This document shows, piece by piece, positions 29,902 through 38,548 of a stretch of DNA of 64,000 nt. A model generated the notes under the pieces. The model was not told where the DNA came from. It ran no database searches and saw only the letters and a list, made by a program, of their open reading frames with translations. Both the position numbers and the translations under genes were made by a program. This stretch comes from Actinomycetes bacterium. Lineage in GTDB: Bacteria > Actinomycetota > Acidimicrobiia > Acidimicrobiales > RAAP-2. The stretch spans positions 46,250-110,249 of the forward strand of contig JAKAFH010000001.1 of NCBI GenBank assembly GCA_021818025.1. The letters run 5' to 3'. Positions within the stretch are counted from its first letter, which is position 1. Every line of letters begins with the position of its first letter.

Positions 29902-31410
29902 ATGTTTCGAGGAGCTGTTGTGCCGAAAACGACCCGTTTGGAACCCGAGATAATCCGGGTTGGCGTGGTGATCGTCCTCGGGGCAATTATGTCCATCCTC
30001 GACACCACCATCGTGGCCGTGGCGCTGCACACCCTCAGCCACGATTTTCGCGTCGACGTTTCGACGATTCAGTGGGTCACCACCGGATATCTGCTCGCCC
30101 TCGCCGTCGTGATCCCCGTTTCGGGTTGGGCGATCCATCGGATCGGTGCCAAGCCCGTGTACATGATCTCGCTCGTGTTCTTCATCACCGGCTCGGCACT
30201 GAGCGGTCTCGCCTGGTCGGCTACGAGCTTGATCCTCTTTCGCGTTCTTCAGGGGCTCGGTGGTGGGATGATCCTGCCGGTCGGCCAGTCGATCATGGCG
30301 CGCACCGCCGGTCCCCAACGGATGGGTCAGGTCATGGGAATCATTGGCGTGCCCCAGCTGCTCGGGCCGATCCTCGGGCCGGTGATCGGGGGCGTGATCA
30401 TCTCCAACACCTCCTGGCGCTGGATCTTCTTCGTCAACGTGCCGATTGGCCTGGTCGCGCTGGCGCTCGCTCGACGGTCGCTGCCCGAGACGTCGGGCGA
30501 CCGGGGGCATCGTTTCGACCTCCTGGGCTTCTTGCTCTTGTCACCCGGACTCGCCTTCATCGTGTACGGACTCGCCGAGGTCGGTTCGCGCGGTGGGTTT
30601 CACGGGGCCGCGGTCTACGACAGCCTGTTTCTAGGATTCGTGCTCAGCGCATTGTTCGTCCTTCGATCGCTGCGAGCGCCCGAGCCGCTCATCGATCTGC
30701 GACTCTTTCGCGATCGGACCTTCGCACTCGCCTCGACCGGAATTTTCCTGGTCGGCGCCACGTTGTACGGCACGATGTTCCTGCTCCCCCTCTACTACCA
30801 GATCGTGCGCGGGGACTCCGCCTGGCTCGCCGGACTCATGATGGCGCCGCAGGGGCTCGGCGCGGCAATGTCGATGCGCGCGGGCGGGCTGATGGCCGAC
30901 CGGCGCGGCCCTCGATCGGTCGTGCCCTTCGGCGTCGTCATCCTCGCCATCGGGACCTTCTTCTACACCCAGGTGACCGCGACGTCCAGCTACTGGCTGC
31001 TCGGGATCGCCCTGTTCATCCGTGGACTCGGCATGGGCGCGACCATGATGCCCACCTTCGCCGCTTCGTACTACAACCTCACCCACGAGGATGTGCCCAA
31101 GGCGACCTCGGCGACGAACATCCTGCGCCAGGTCGGCGGCTCGCTCGGTGTGGCGGTCTTCGCCGTTGTGCTCCAGACCCAGATCACCCACCACGCCCCA
31201 GCGGCAGCACTCGCGATTCAGGCCGGTAGAATCGACGCGAACCTCAGCCAGCTCCAAGCAGTGGCGGCCGCGTTCGCCCACTCGTTCTGGTGGTCGTTCG
31301 CCGTCTCACTGCTGGCGCTCGTCCCCGCCGTTTTCTTGCCGAATCGTGGCCTCGCGGCCAAACGATCGGTGCCCATCGCCGTCGAATCACAACCCGAAAG
31401 TCCCGCCTGA
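29902..31410 (+). CDS. DHA2-family MFS multidrug transporter (EmrB/QacA type)
   Basis: IMSILDTTIVAVALHTLSHDF...IQWVTTGYLLALAVVIPVSGW...RVLQGLGGGMILPVGQSIM...GPVIGGVIISNTSWRWIFFVNVPIG. Start may instead be GTG 29920. Confidence 0.92.
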   Translation: MFRGAVVPKTTRLEPEIIRVGVVIVLGAIMSILDTTIVAVALHTLSHDFRVDVSTIQWVTTGYLLALAVVIPVSGWAIHRIGAKPVYMISLVFFITGSALSGLAWSATSLILFRVLQGLGGGMILPVGQSIMARTAGPQRMGQVMGIIGVPQLLGPILGPVIGGVIISNTSWRWIFFVNVPIGLVALALARRSLPETSGDRGHRFDLLGFLLLSPGLAFIVYGLAEVGSRGGFHGAAVYDSLFLGFVLSALFVLRSLRAPEPLIDLRLFRDRTFALASTGIFLVGATLYGTMFLLPLYYQIVRGDSAWLAGLMMAPQGLGAAMSMRAGGLMADRRGPRSVVPFGVVILAIGTFFYTQVTATSSYWLLGIALFIRGLGMGATMMPTFAASYYNLTHEDVPKATSATNILRQVGGSLGVAVFAVVLQTQITHHAPAAALAIQAGRIDANLSQLQAVAAAFAHSFWWSFAVSLLALVPAVFLPNRGLAAKRSVPIAVESQPESPA

Positions 31411-31411
31411 C

Positions 31412-31981
31412 ATGACAAAGCCCGTACTGCAAGTAATCATCGGATCGACCCGACCGGGCCGCGCCGGCGCGCCCATCGCTACATGGTTCTACGACCTGGC
31501 GGTCGCGGACGGCCGCTTCGACGTCGAACTCGTGGACCTCGCCGAGGTCAACCTGCCGATCTTCAACGAGCCCAATCACCCGATCCAGGCAAAGTACGAG
31601 TTCGACCACACGAAGCGGTGGTCCGCCACGGTCTCGCGCGGTGACGCGTTCGTGTTCGTCGTGCCCGAGTACAACCACAGCTTCAACGCCGCCACCAAGA
31701 ATGCGCTGGACTACTTGCACAACGAGTGGCGATACAAGCCGGTGGGCATCGTGAGCTACGGCGGCGCGGTCATGGGAACGCGCTCCGCCCAACACCTCAA
31801 GCCCGTCTTCACCGCCCTCAAGCTCGTGCACGCCGGGGACGTCTCGATCCCGCTGGTCACCGTGCCCGTGGTTGACGGGGTGTTCACCGGTAACGACGCC
31901 GTGACCAAGTCCGCACAGAACTTGCTCAACGAGCTCGACTTCATCACCCCGGGGCTGATGCAACTCCGAGCCGGACGCTAG
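31412..31981 (+). CDS. NADPH-dependent FMN reductase family protein
   Basis: LQVIIGSTRPGRAGAPIATWFYD...FVFVVPEYNHSFNAATKNALDYLHNEWRYKPVGIVSYGG: flavodoxin-like fold. Confidence 0.92.
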   Translation: MTKPVLQVIIGSTRPGRAGAPIATWFYDLAVADGRFDVELVDLAEVNLPIFNEPNHPIQAKYEFDHTKRWSATVSRGDAFVFVVPEYNHSFNAATKNALDYLHNEWRYKPVGIVSYGGAVMGTRSAQHLKPVFTALKLVHAGDVSIPLVTVPVVDGVFTGNDAVTKSAQNLLNELDFITPGLMQLRAGR

Positions 31982-32007
31982 TCCTCGACACGCTGCGGAC
32001 GTCTACG

Positions 32008-32080
32008 TAGGGCCGGTGGGGATCGAACCCACGACCGAGGGATTATGAGTCCCCTGCTCTAACCACTGAGCTACGGCCCC
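32008..32080 (-). tRNA. tRNA with CAT anticodon (elongator Met or Ile2/lysidine type)
   Basis: Minus strand GGGGCCGTAGCTCAGTGGTTAGAGCAGGGGACTCATAATCCCTCGGTCGTGGGTTCGATCCCCACCGGCCCTA: full cloverleaf, CAT anticodon, A73, no encoded CCA. Confidence 0.93.
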
Positions 32081-32190
32081 AGAACTCGTGGCGCAGTGCA
32101 ACGACGCCGCATCAGCAACTTACCGAATTCCACCCACCGACCAGCGAACTACTCAGACGTCGCGACGGCGGTGGAGCCACGCAACAGGAG

Positions 32191-32263
32191 CTCCCAGAGC
32201 AGGACTCGAACCTGCAACCTAGCGATTAACAGTCGCTTGCTCTGCCAATTGAGCTATCTGGGA
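32191..32263 (-). tRNA. tRNA-Asn (GTT)
   Basis: Minus strand TCCCAGATAGCTCAATTGGCAGAGCAAGCGACTGTTAATCGCTAGGTTGCAGGTTCGAGTCCTGCTCTGGGAG; cloverleaf, GTT anticodon, G73. Confidence 0.95.
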
Positions 32264-32305
32264 CCGCACCCGAGGGCAACGCAACACTAGCACCGTAGGA
32301 CCCTG

Positions 32306-33103
32306 TCACTGAAGGTCGAACCACGCCTGAAGCCGCTCGGCGTCCGCACTCTCGCGCACGGCGCGCCGGCTTCGCTCAATGCGCTTGGCCATGCCCTGGC
32401 GCGTGATCGAGTGCGCTGAGGCCAGGTCCTCGAGCGTGGTCGTTCGAAAGGTGTACTGCCAGAAGTCGTCGAAGTCCGGTCCGCAGATGCGCTTCAGCGC
32501 GTCGATGACCCACGGCGGTGCCTCGGGCGGGCCGTCGGCGCCCCGGGCGTCGACGAGCTCGGGCAGCGCCGACTCGTGGAAGCGTCGACGATTGAGCTCG
32601 CGACTCATCTGGGTGATCTCGTCGGCGCGCGACAGCGACACGCCGAGGTGCGCTGCAACCTCTCGGCGCGTCGGCGGCCGAGTCCGGGAGCGCTCGAAGC
32701 GCTGGAGCGAGACGACGAGTCGCATCTCGCCATCGGTCAAGCCCGCCTGCTGTTGGACGGCCTGGTTCACGAGCTTGGTGATCCAATAGTTCGCGTACGT
32801 CGCGAATCGAACGCCCCGGGCCGGATCGAAGCGGCGCAGGGCGTTCACCAGCCCCTCGACGCCGGCGGCCTCAAGCTCCTCGTTGCCAAAGCGATAGCCA
32901 CGCTCGGTGACCCGTGCGCGCACGAGTCCACACGTCGCTCGAAGCAGCGTCGACTCCGCTTCTTGACCGGCCTGGCGCTGTCGCAGGAGCCGACGCCGCA
33001 CCGACGGCTCGAGGGGAGACGCGAGCGCTGCTTCGGCTTCGCGACCGCGCACGATGATCGGGTAGAGACTTCGTTCCTCGTCGATGTCGAGGGGTTCGGT
33101 CAT
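32306..33103 (-). CDS. sigma-70 family RNA polymerase sigma factor-like protein
   Basis: Region-2-like NEELEAAGVEGLVNALRRFDPARGVRFATYANYWITKLVNQAVQQ and a C-terminal HTH TLEDLASAHSITRQGMAKRIERSRRAVRE. Start MTEPLDIDEE at 33103. Confidence 0.85.
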   Translation of the reverse strand: MTEPLDIDEERSLYPIIVRGREAEAALASPLEPSVRRRLLRQRQAGQEAESTLLRATCGLVRARVTERGYRFGNEELEAAGVEGLVNALRRFDPARGVRFATYANYWITKLVNQAVQQQAGLTDGEMRLVVSLQRFERSRTRPPTRREVAAHLGVSLSRADEITQMSRELNRRRFHESALPELVDARGADGPPEAPPWVIDALKRICGPDFDDFWQYTFRTTTLEDLASAHSITRQGMAKRIERSRRAVRESADAERLQAWFDLQ

Positions 33104-33135
33104 CGAGAGGCCCCCGACGATGCGTCGCGACGGCG

Positions 33136-34944
33136 TCATGTCAGCTGGGCGGCCAAACGGCCCGCGAGCCACTCGCGAAGCGATGCCTCGGCCGACTCCC
33201 CCTGGTCCGACCCGAGCAGGGCCAGGCGCTCCTTGACGTCACGGATCACCGTCACGGCGACCTCGGGCGCCACCGTGCCGCTGCGCAGTTCGCGCTCGAG
33301 CTCGTGCAGCGCTACGTCTGAGGCGTGGCGCAGCAGCTGGGCAACCACGGCGGCAATCGCCGCGTCGGTCGGACGCGGACCCGGGTCGTCGACGACGACC
33401 TCGCTCAGCACCCGGGCCGCCTCTTCGAGGCCCTGGTGATCGAGTCGCTCGATGACGCTCGAGATCGGCTCGCCCGAGGTCAACGCGCTGAAGGCGTCGC
33501 GCTGCACCTCGTGCACGAAATACGCGACGTCAAAGCGCGTCCGCAGGTCGGCAAAGTGCACGCAGAGCCGCAGCGCCTCGATCCCCGGTCGCGGGAGTCG
33601 GCCCGCGGCGGGGCGCGGCGGGGCGACGATCGGCGCGATCCGGGTCTCGCCGCGCGCCACGTCGGCCACCCGCGCTCGCAGCATGGCCACGTCGAGTCGA
33701 AGTCGATCGGCCACCTGCATCACGTACTGGTCGCGCACGAGCTCGCTCGGGTGTTCGGCGAGCACTTCGATCGCCCGCTCGCCGGCCCGAGCCCGGCCCT
33801 CGGGGGTAGCGAAGTCGGCGAGCTCCAAGACGCGCTCGAGACGGAACTGCAGGAACGGGACAGCGTCGGCGACCGATTGGGCGAGTGCCACCGGGTCACG
33901 TTGGGCCAACTCGGCCGGGTCCGTGCCGCGGGGCAGGCGCGCGACTGCGACGTCGACCTCGTGCTGGCGCTCCCACTGATACACCGAGGCGGCCGCGCTC
34001 TGGCCGGCTTGGTCGGCGTCGTAGGCGAGGACGATTCGCTTCGCGAAGTTGCGCATCGCCCGGAAGTGCTCCTCGCCCAGGGCCGTGCCGCAGGTGGCGA
34101 CGGCCCGAGGCATCCCGGCGCCAAAGAAGGCGATGACGTCCGTGTAGCCCTCACAGACAATGATCTCGCCGGTTCGGATGACGTCGTCCTTGGCCCAGTT
34201 GAGCGCGTAGAGCGTGCGTCGCTTCGAGTAGATCGGCGTCTCGGGACTGTTCTTGTACTTGGCCTGGGGCGTGCCGTCGGGCCGGGTCGCCCCGGGCATG
34301 ACGCGCCCGCCCATCGCGATCGCCTTGCCGCTCGGGTCAAAGATCGGAAAGATCAGCCGCGCGCGCATCGCGTCTTGCTTGCGCCCGCGCTGGTTGACGA
34401 ATCCGAGCCCGGTGCCGGTCAGCACCGCCTCGTCGAAGTGCGTGGCGTTGACCAGCGCGTCCCACTGGTCGGGCGCCCAGCCGAGGCGGAACTGGCGAGC
34501 GATCTCGCCGCTGATCCCGCGGCTGCGCAGGTAGTCCCGGGCCACCCGGGCGTCCGGGGCCTCGAGCAGGCGGTGGTGATACCAGTCGACGGCGCGCTCC
34601 ATCGCCTCAAAAAGCCGCTGACGCTCCTTGCGCTCCTTGGACGCGTTGGCGTCCTCGTGCAGCTCGATGCTGGCCCGATCGGCGAGCAGTCGGACGGCGT
34701 CGACGAAGTCGAGGTGCATCGTCTCGCGCACCCAGGTGATCTGGTCGCCCGCGACCCGGCAGCCGAAGCAGTAGTACCGCCCCTCCTCGGCGTTCACCGA
34801 GAACGACGGCGTCTTCTCGCCGTGAAAGGGGCACAGGCCGGTCCACCGGCGTCCCGTCTTCTTCAGCGCGACCTGCTCGGTGATCAAGGCGACGATGTCG
34901 GTCGCGGCGCGCACCGCCGCGATGTCGCTCTCCGAGATAGCCAT
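33136..34944 (-). CDS. dnaG: DNA primase
   Basis: Zinc motif CPFHGEKTPSFSVNAEEGRYYCFGC; RLIFPIFDPSGKAIAMGGRVM; toprim EGYTDVIAFFGAG; start MAISESDIAAVR at 34944. Confidence 0.97.
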   Translation of the reverse strand: MAISESDIAAVRAATDIVALITEQVALKKTGRRWTGLCPFHGEKTPSFSVNAEEGRYYCFGCRVAGDQITWVRETMHLDFVDAVRLLADRASIELHEDANASKERKERQRLFEAMERAVDWYHHRLLEAPDARVARDYLRSRGISGEIARQFRLGWAPDQWDALVNATHFDEAVLTGTGLGFVNQRGRKQDAMRARLIFPIFDPSGKAIAMGGRVMPGATRPDGTPQAKYKNSPETPIYSKRRTLYALNWAKDDVIRTGEIIVCEGYTDVIAFFGAGMPRAVATCGTALGEEHFRAMRNFAKRIVLAYDADQAGQSAAASVYQWERQHEVDVAVARLPRGTDPAELAQRDPVALAQSVADAVPFLQFRLERVLELADFATPEGRARAGERAIEVLAEHPSELVRDQYVMQVADRLRLDVAMLRARVADVARGETRIAPIVAPPRPAAGRLPRPGIEALRLCVHFADLRTRFDVAYFVHEVQRDAFSALTSGEPISSVIERLDHQGLEEAARVLSEVVVDDPGPRPTDAAIAAVVAQLLRHASDVALHELERELRSGTVAPEVAVTVIRDVKERLALLGSDQGESAEASLREWLAGRLAAQLT

Positions 34945-35010
34945 GGCTAGACGGTACCGCCTCGGCTCCATCCGCCCGCCGCTCCCAGCGACGTCCCTAG
35001 ACTGCCCCCC

Positions 35011-35997
35011 GTGACTGACTTCGCCGTAGAAGCCCGATCGATCGTGCGCACCTTCAAGGACGGCACCGTGGTCGCACTCGACGGCGTATCGCTCCAAGTC
35101 CCGCGCGGCGAGGTCTTCGGACTGCTCGGGCCCAACGGCTCGGGCAAGACGACCATGGTCCGGATCCTGTCGACCATCCTCGCCCCCGACTCCGGAACGG
35201 CCACGGTGAACGGCTTTGACGTCGTACACCAGGCGCGCGACGTTCGTCGCAGCATCGGCCTCGCCGGACAGTACGCCACGGTCGACGAGAACCTGACGGG
35301 CTTCGAGAACCTCCGGATGATCGGCCGGCTCAATCACCTCGACCGGGCGACGGTACGGCGCCGGGCCGGCGAGCTCCTCGAGCAGTTCGGGCTGGCCGAC
35401 GCGGCGACGCGCAACGTGAAGACCTACTCGGGTGGCATGCGGCGGCGACTGGACCTCGCCGCGGCGCTCGTGGCCACGCCCCCGCTGCTCTTCCTCGACG
35501 AGCCGACGACGGGTCTGGACCCCCAGAGCCGCCAAGACCTGTGGGCCATCATCGAGCAGCTCGTCGAAGACGGGACGACGGTGCTGTTGACGACCCAGTA
35601 CCTCGAAGAGGCCGACCGGCTCGCCAAGCAGCTCGTCGTTCTCGACCACGGCCACATCATCGCCCAGGGAACCTCCCACGAGCTCAAGACGCGCCTCGGC
35701 GCGACGGTGCTCGCGCTCACCTTCGACTCCATCGACGCCGCGGCCCGGGGAGCCGAACTCCTGCGCGCCGTGGCGGGTGCGGCGCTCAACGTCGACGGGA
35801 CGATGGTGGAGTACCCCGTCGACGGGGGTCCCGCGGCGGCGGCCGAGGCCCTGCGCCGTCTCGACGGTGCGGGCATCGAGCTCGCGGGACTCGTCGTGCG
35901 CGAACCGAGCCTCGACGACGTCTTCTTGAGCCTGACCGGCCATCGCGCCGAAGACGAGACCACCGAGGCGACCACTGTCCGATCGGCGCGCCGATGA
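35011..35997 (+). CDS. ABC transporter ATP-binding protein (DrrA-like daunorubicin-resistance family)
   Basis: LLGPNGSGKTTMVRILSTILAPDSGTATVNGFDVV...YSGGMRRRLDLAAALVATPPLLFLDEPTTGLDPQSR. Confidence 0.94.
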   Translation: MTDFAVEARSIVRTFKDGTVVALDGVSLQVPRGEVFGLLGPNGSGKTTMVRILSTILAPDSGTATVNGFDVVHQARDVRRSIGLAGQYATVDENLTGFENLRMIGRLNHLDRATVRRRAGELLEQFGLADAATRNVKTYSGGMRRRLDLAAALVATPPLLFLDEPTTGLDPQSRQDLWAIIEQLVEDGTTVLLTTQYLEEADRLAKQLVVLDHGHIIAQGTSHELKTRLGATVLALTFDSIDAAARGAELLRAVAGAALNVDGTMVEYPVDGGPAAAAEALRRLDGAGIELAGLVVREPSLDDVFLSLTGHRAEDETTEATTVRSARR

Positions 35998-36782
35998 CCA
36001 CGACGCAGACCCCTGACAACGACCTGCGCTGGGCGGTGATCGACATCTTGACGATCGCCCGGCGGAACGTGCTCACCCTGATACGTATCCCGATCTCGCT
36101 CGTCTTTGCCATCGTGCAGCCCGTGATGTTCGTGCTGTTGTTCCGCTACGTCTTCGGCGGCGCGATCAACCTGCCCCAGGGCCAGTACGTCAACTTCCTC
36201 ATCCCGGGCATCCTCGTGCAGACGACCATCTTCGGCGCCGTCGGCACGGCCATCGGTCTGGCCGAGGACCTGCAACGGGGCCTCATCGAGCGATTCCGTG
36301 CCCTGCCGATGTCGCGCACCGCGGTGCTCGGCGGACGAACGGTGGCCGACCTCGCCCGCAACATCCTCGTGCTCATCGTCATCACCGTCGTCGGCGTCGC
36401 CGTCGGGTTCCGACCGCACGGCGGCATCACGCCGTACCTCGAGGCGAGCCTGCTCATGTTGTTCTTCGCCTACGCGATCTCGTGGGGCTTCGCCTTCGTT
36501 GGACTCGCCGCGCCCAACTCCGAAACGGCCCAGGCGATGACCTTCCCGATCATCTTTCCGATCACCTTCGCATCCTCGATCTTCGTGCCCGTGCAGTCGA
36601 TGCCGTCGTGGCTCCAGGACTTCGCGCGCAACCAGCCCGTCTCCCAGGCCGCCAACGCCGTGCGTGGGCTCATGCTTGGCACCCCGACCGGCAACTCCGT
36701 GTGGTTGACCATCCTCTGGGGCCTCGGTGCACTCGTCGTGCTCGCGCCCCTCGCCACGATGCGCTATCGACGCGCCGCGTGA
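35994..36782 (+). CDS. ABC-2 type transporter permease (DrrB-like)
   Basis: Start MTTTQTPDNDLRWAVIDILTIARRNVLTLIRIP with 4-nt overlap to the ATPase gene; six hydrophobic segments. Confidence 0.92.
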   Translation: MTTTQTPDNDLRWAVIDILTIARRNVLTLIRIPISLVFAIVQPVMFVLLFRYVFGGAINLPQGQYVNFLIPGILVQTTIFGAVGTAIGLAEDLQRGLIERFRALPMSRTAVLGGRTVADLARNILVLIVITVVGVAVGFRPHGGITPYLEASLLMLFFAYAISWGFAFVGLAAPNSETAQAMTFPIIFPITFASSIFVPVQSMPSWLQDFARNQPVSQAANAVRGLMLGTPTGNSVWLTILWGLGALVVLAPLATMRYRRAA

Positions 36783-37207
36783 TGGCGACGGTACTCACGA
36801 CGAGCGAGTTGCAGACCATCCTGGTCGAGGCGTTTCCGGGCAATCGCGTCCCCACGGTCGAGAGCGTCGCCGACGAGTACGTCCTGGTGAGCATGCCCGT
36901 GGACGATCAGCACGGGCGTCCCGGCGGCACCCTCTCGGGCCCGACCATGATGATGCTCGCCGACACGGCCGCCTGGATGGCGATCCTGTCGCGGATCGGC
37001 CCGGTCCTGCTCAGTGTGACCACCAGCCTGCACATCGACTTCCTGCGCAAGCCGGCCCTGCGTGACGTGATGGCTCGAGCGCGCGTGCTCAAACTCGGTC
37101 GCAAGCTCGCGGTCGTGGACGTCGAGCTCTTCTCGCGCGGCGAGACCGACCTCGTCGCCAAGGCCCAGGTGACCTACGCGCTCCCGTCGGAGCCCGACGG
37201 ACGCTAG
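36782..37207 (+). CDS. PaaI-like hotdog-fold thioesterase family protein
   Basis: GGTLSGPTMMMLADTAAWMAILSRIGPVLLSVTTSLHIDFLRKP...; starts on the ATGA overlap with the permease stop. Confidence 0.85.
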   Translation: MATVLTTSELQTILVEAFPGNRVPTVESVADEYVLVSMPVDDQHGRPGGTLSGPTMMMLADTAAWMAILSRIGPVLLSVTTSLHIDFLRKPALRDVMARARVLKLGRKLAVVDVELFSRGETDLVAKAQVTYALPSEPDGR

Positions 37208-37211
37208 GTCG

Positions 37212-38531
37212 CTAGGCGACCGCCATGCGGCGGCGTAGTTCCTCGACCAGACCCTCGATCGGCACGCGCGTCTGGGACGTGGTGTCGCGGTCACGCACGG
37301 TCACCGCGCGGTCGTCGAGTGAGTCGAAGTCGACCGTGACGCAGAACGGTGTGCCGACCTCGTCTTGGCGACGGTAGCGACGGCCGATCGACTGGGTCAC
37401 GTCGTAGTCGCACATGAACCACGGCTGCAGCGCCGACAGGACCTCGCGCGAGACGCCCTCAAGCTCGGGCTTCTTGGAGAGTGGCAGGACGGCGACCTGG
37501 TAGGGCGCGATGCGCCAGTCGAGGCGAAGCACCGCTCGGGTCTCGCCCTCGACAACGTCCTCCTCGTAGGCGGCGAGCAGGAACGCCATCATCGCCCGGG
37601 TCGCGCCGGCGGCCGGCTCGATCACGTAGGGCGTGTACCGCTCGCCGGCCTGCTGGTCGAAGTACTCGAGGCGCACGCCCGAGGCCTTGGCGTGCTGGGT
37701 GAGGTCGTAGTCGCCGCGATTGGCGATGCCCTCGAGCTCGTCCCAGCCCCAGGGGTAGAGGAACTCCACGTCGGTCGTGCCGCGCGAGTAGTGCGACAGA
37801 TCCTCCTTGGCGTGCTCGTGCAGGCGCAGCCGGTTGGCGGGGATACCCAGGTTCGTGTACCACTCGTAGCGCGTCGTGATCCAGTAGCGATACCAGCTGT
37901 CGGCCTCGGCCGGCGGAACGAAGTACTCCATCTCCATCTGTTCGAACTCGCGCGTGCGAAAGACGAAGTTCTGCGGGGTGATCTCGTTGCGGAACGACTT
38001 GCCGACCTGGGCGATGCCGAACGGGGGCTTGCGCCGCGTCGTCGTGAGCACGTTCATGAAGTTCGTGAACATGCCCTGGGCCGTCTCGGGGCGCAGGTAC
38101 GCGGTCGCGCCCTCGCCCTCGACGGGTCCGGCCTGGGTCTTGAACATCAGGTTGAAGGCGCGCGCCTCGGTGAACTCGGTGCCCCCGCAGTTCGGGCAGA
38201 CGCCGTCGATCTTGTCCTCGCGCCAGCGTTCCTTGCAGCGCCGGCAGTCAACGAGCGGGTCGGTGAAGGTCTCCAGGTGGCCCGACGCGGCCCAGACGGC
38301 CGGCGGGCCGAGGATCGCCGCGTCGATGCCGACGATATCGTCGCGCAGCTGGACCATCGAGCGCCACCAGGCCTGCTTGACGTTGCGTAGCATGTTGACC
38401 CCGAGGGGGCCATAGTCGTAGGTCGAACGGAACCCGCCGTAGATCTCGGCGGACGGGAAGATGAATCCTCGCCGCTTGGCGAGATTGATGACCTTGTCCA
38501 ACAGATCGGGGTCCAGCGCCGGCGTCGTCAT
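37212..38531 (-). CDS. glyS: glycyl-tRNA synthetase (class II, dimeric type)
   Basis: KRRGFIFPSAEIYGGFRSTYDYGPLGVNMLRNVKQAWW...LRPETAQGMFTNF...GIAQVGKSFRNEITPQNFVFRTREFEQMEMEYF. Confidence 0.97.
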   Translation of the reverse strand: MTTPALDPDLLDKVINLAKRRGFIFPSAEIYGGFRSTYDYGPLGVNMLRNVKQAWWRSMVQLRDDIVGIDAAILGPPAVWAASGHLETFTDPLVDCRRCKERWREDKIDGVCPNCGGTEFTEARAFNLMFKTQAGPVEGEGATAYLRPETAQGMFTNFMNVLTTTRRKPPFGIAQVGKSFRNEITPQNFVFRTREFEQMEMEYFVPPAEADSWYRYWITTRYEWYTNLGIPANRLRLHEHAKEDLSHYSRGTTDVEFLYPWGWDELEGIANRGDYDLTQHAKASGVRLEYFDQQAGERYTPYVIEPAAGATRAMMAFLLAAYEEDVVEGETRAVLRLDWRIAPYQVAVLPLSKKPELEGVSREVLSALQPWFMCDYDVTQSIGRRYRRQDEVGTPFCVTVDFDSLDDRAVTVRDRDTTSQTRVPIEGLVEELRRRMAVA

Positions 38532-38548
38532 CGTTCCAGGCTACTGGA

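Noticed and set aside
32081-32190. Possible ncRNA or short gene between the two tRNAs
   Set aside because: No stable structured RNA family or conserved ORF recognised; likely spacer within a tRNA transcript.
33325-34950. 541-aa plus-strand ORF opposite dnaG
   Set aside because: Shadow ORF; dnaG motifs intact on the minus strand.
34945-35943. N-terminal extension of the dnaG ORF as listed in the track
   Set aside because: Extension is antisense to the ABC ATPase; DnaG starts at MAISESDIAAVRAATDIV.
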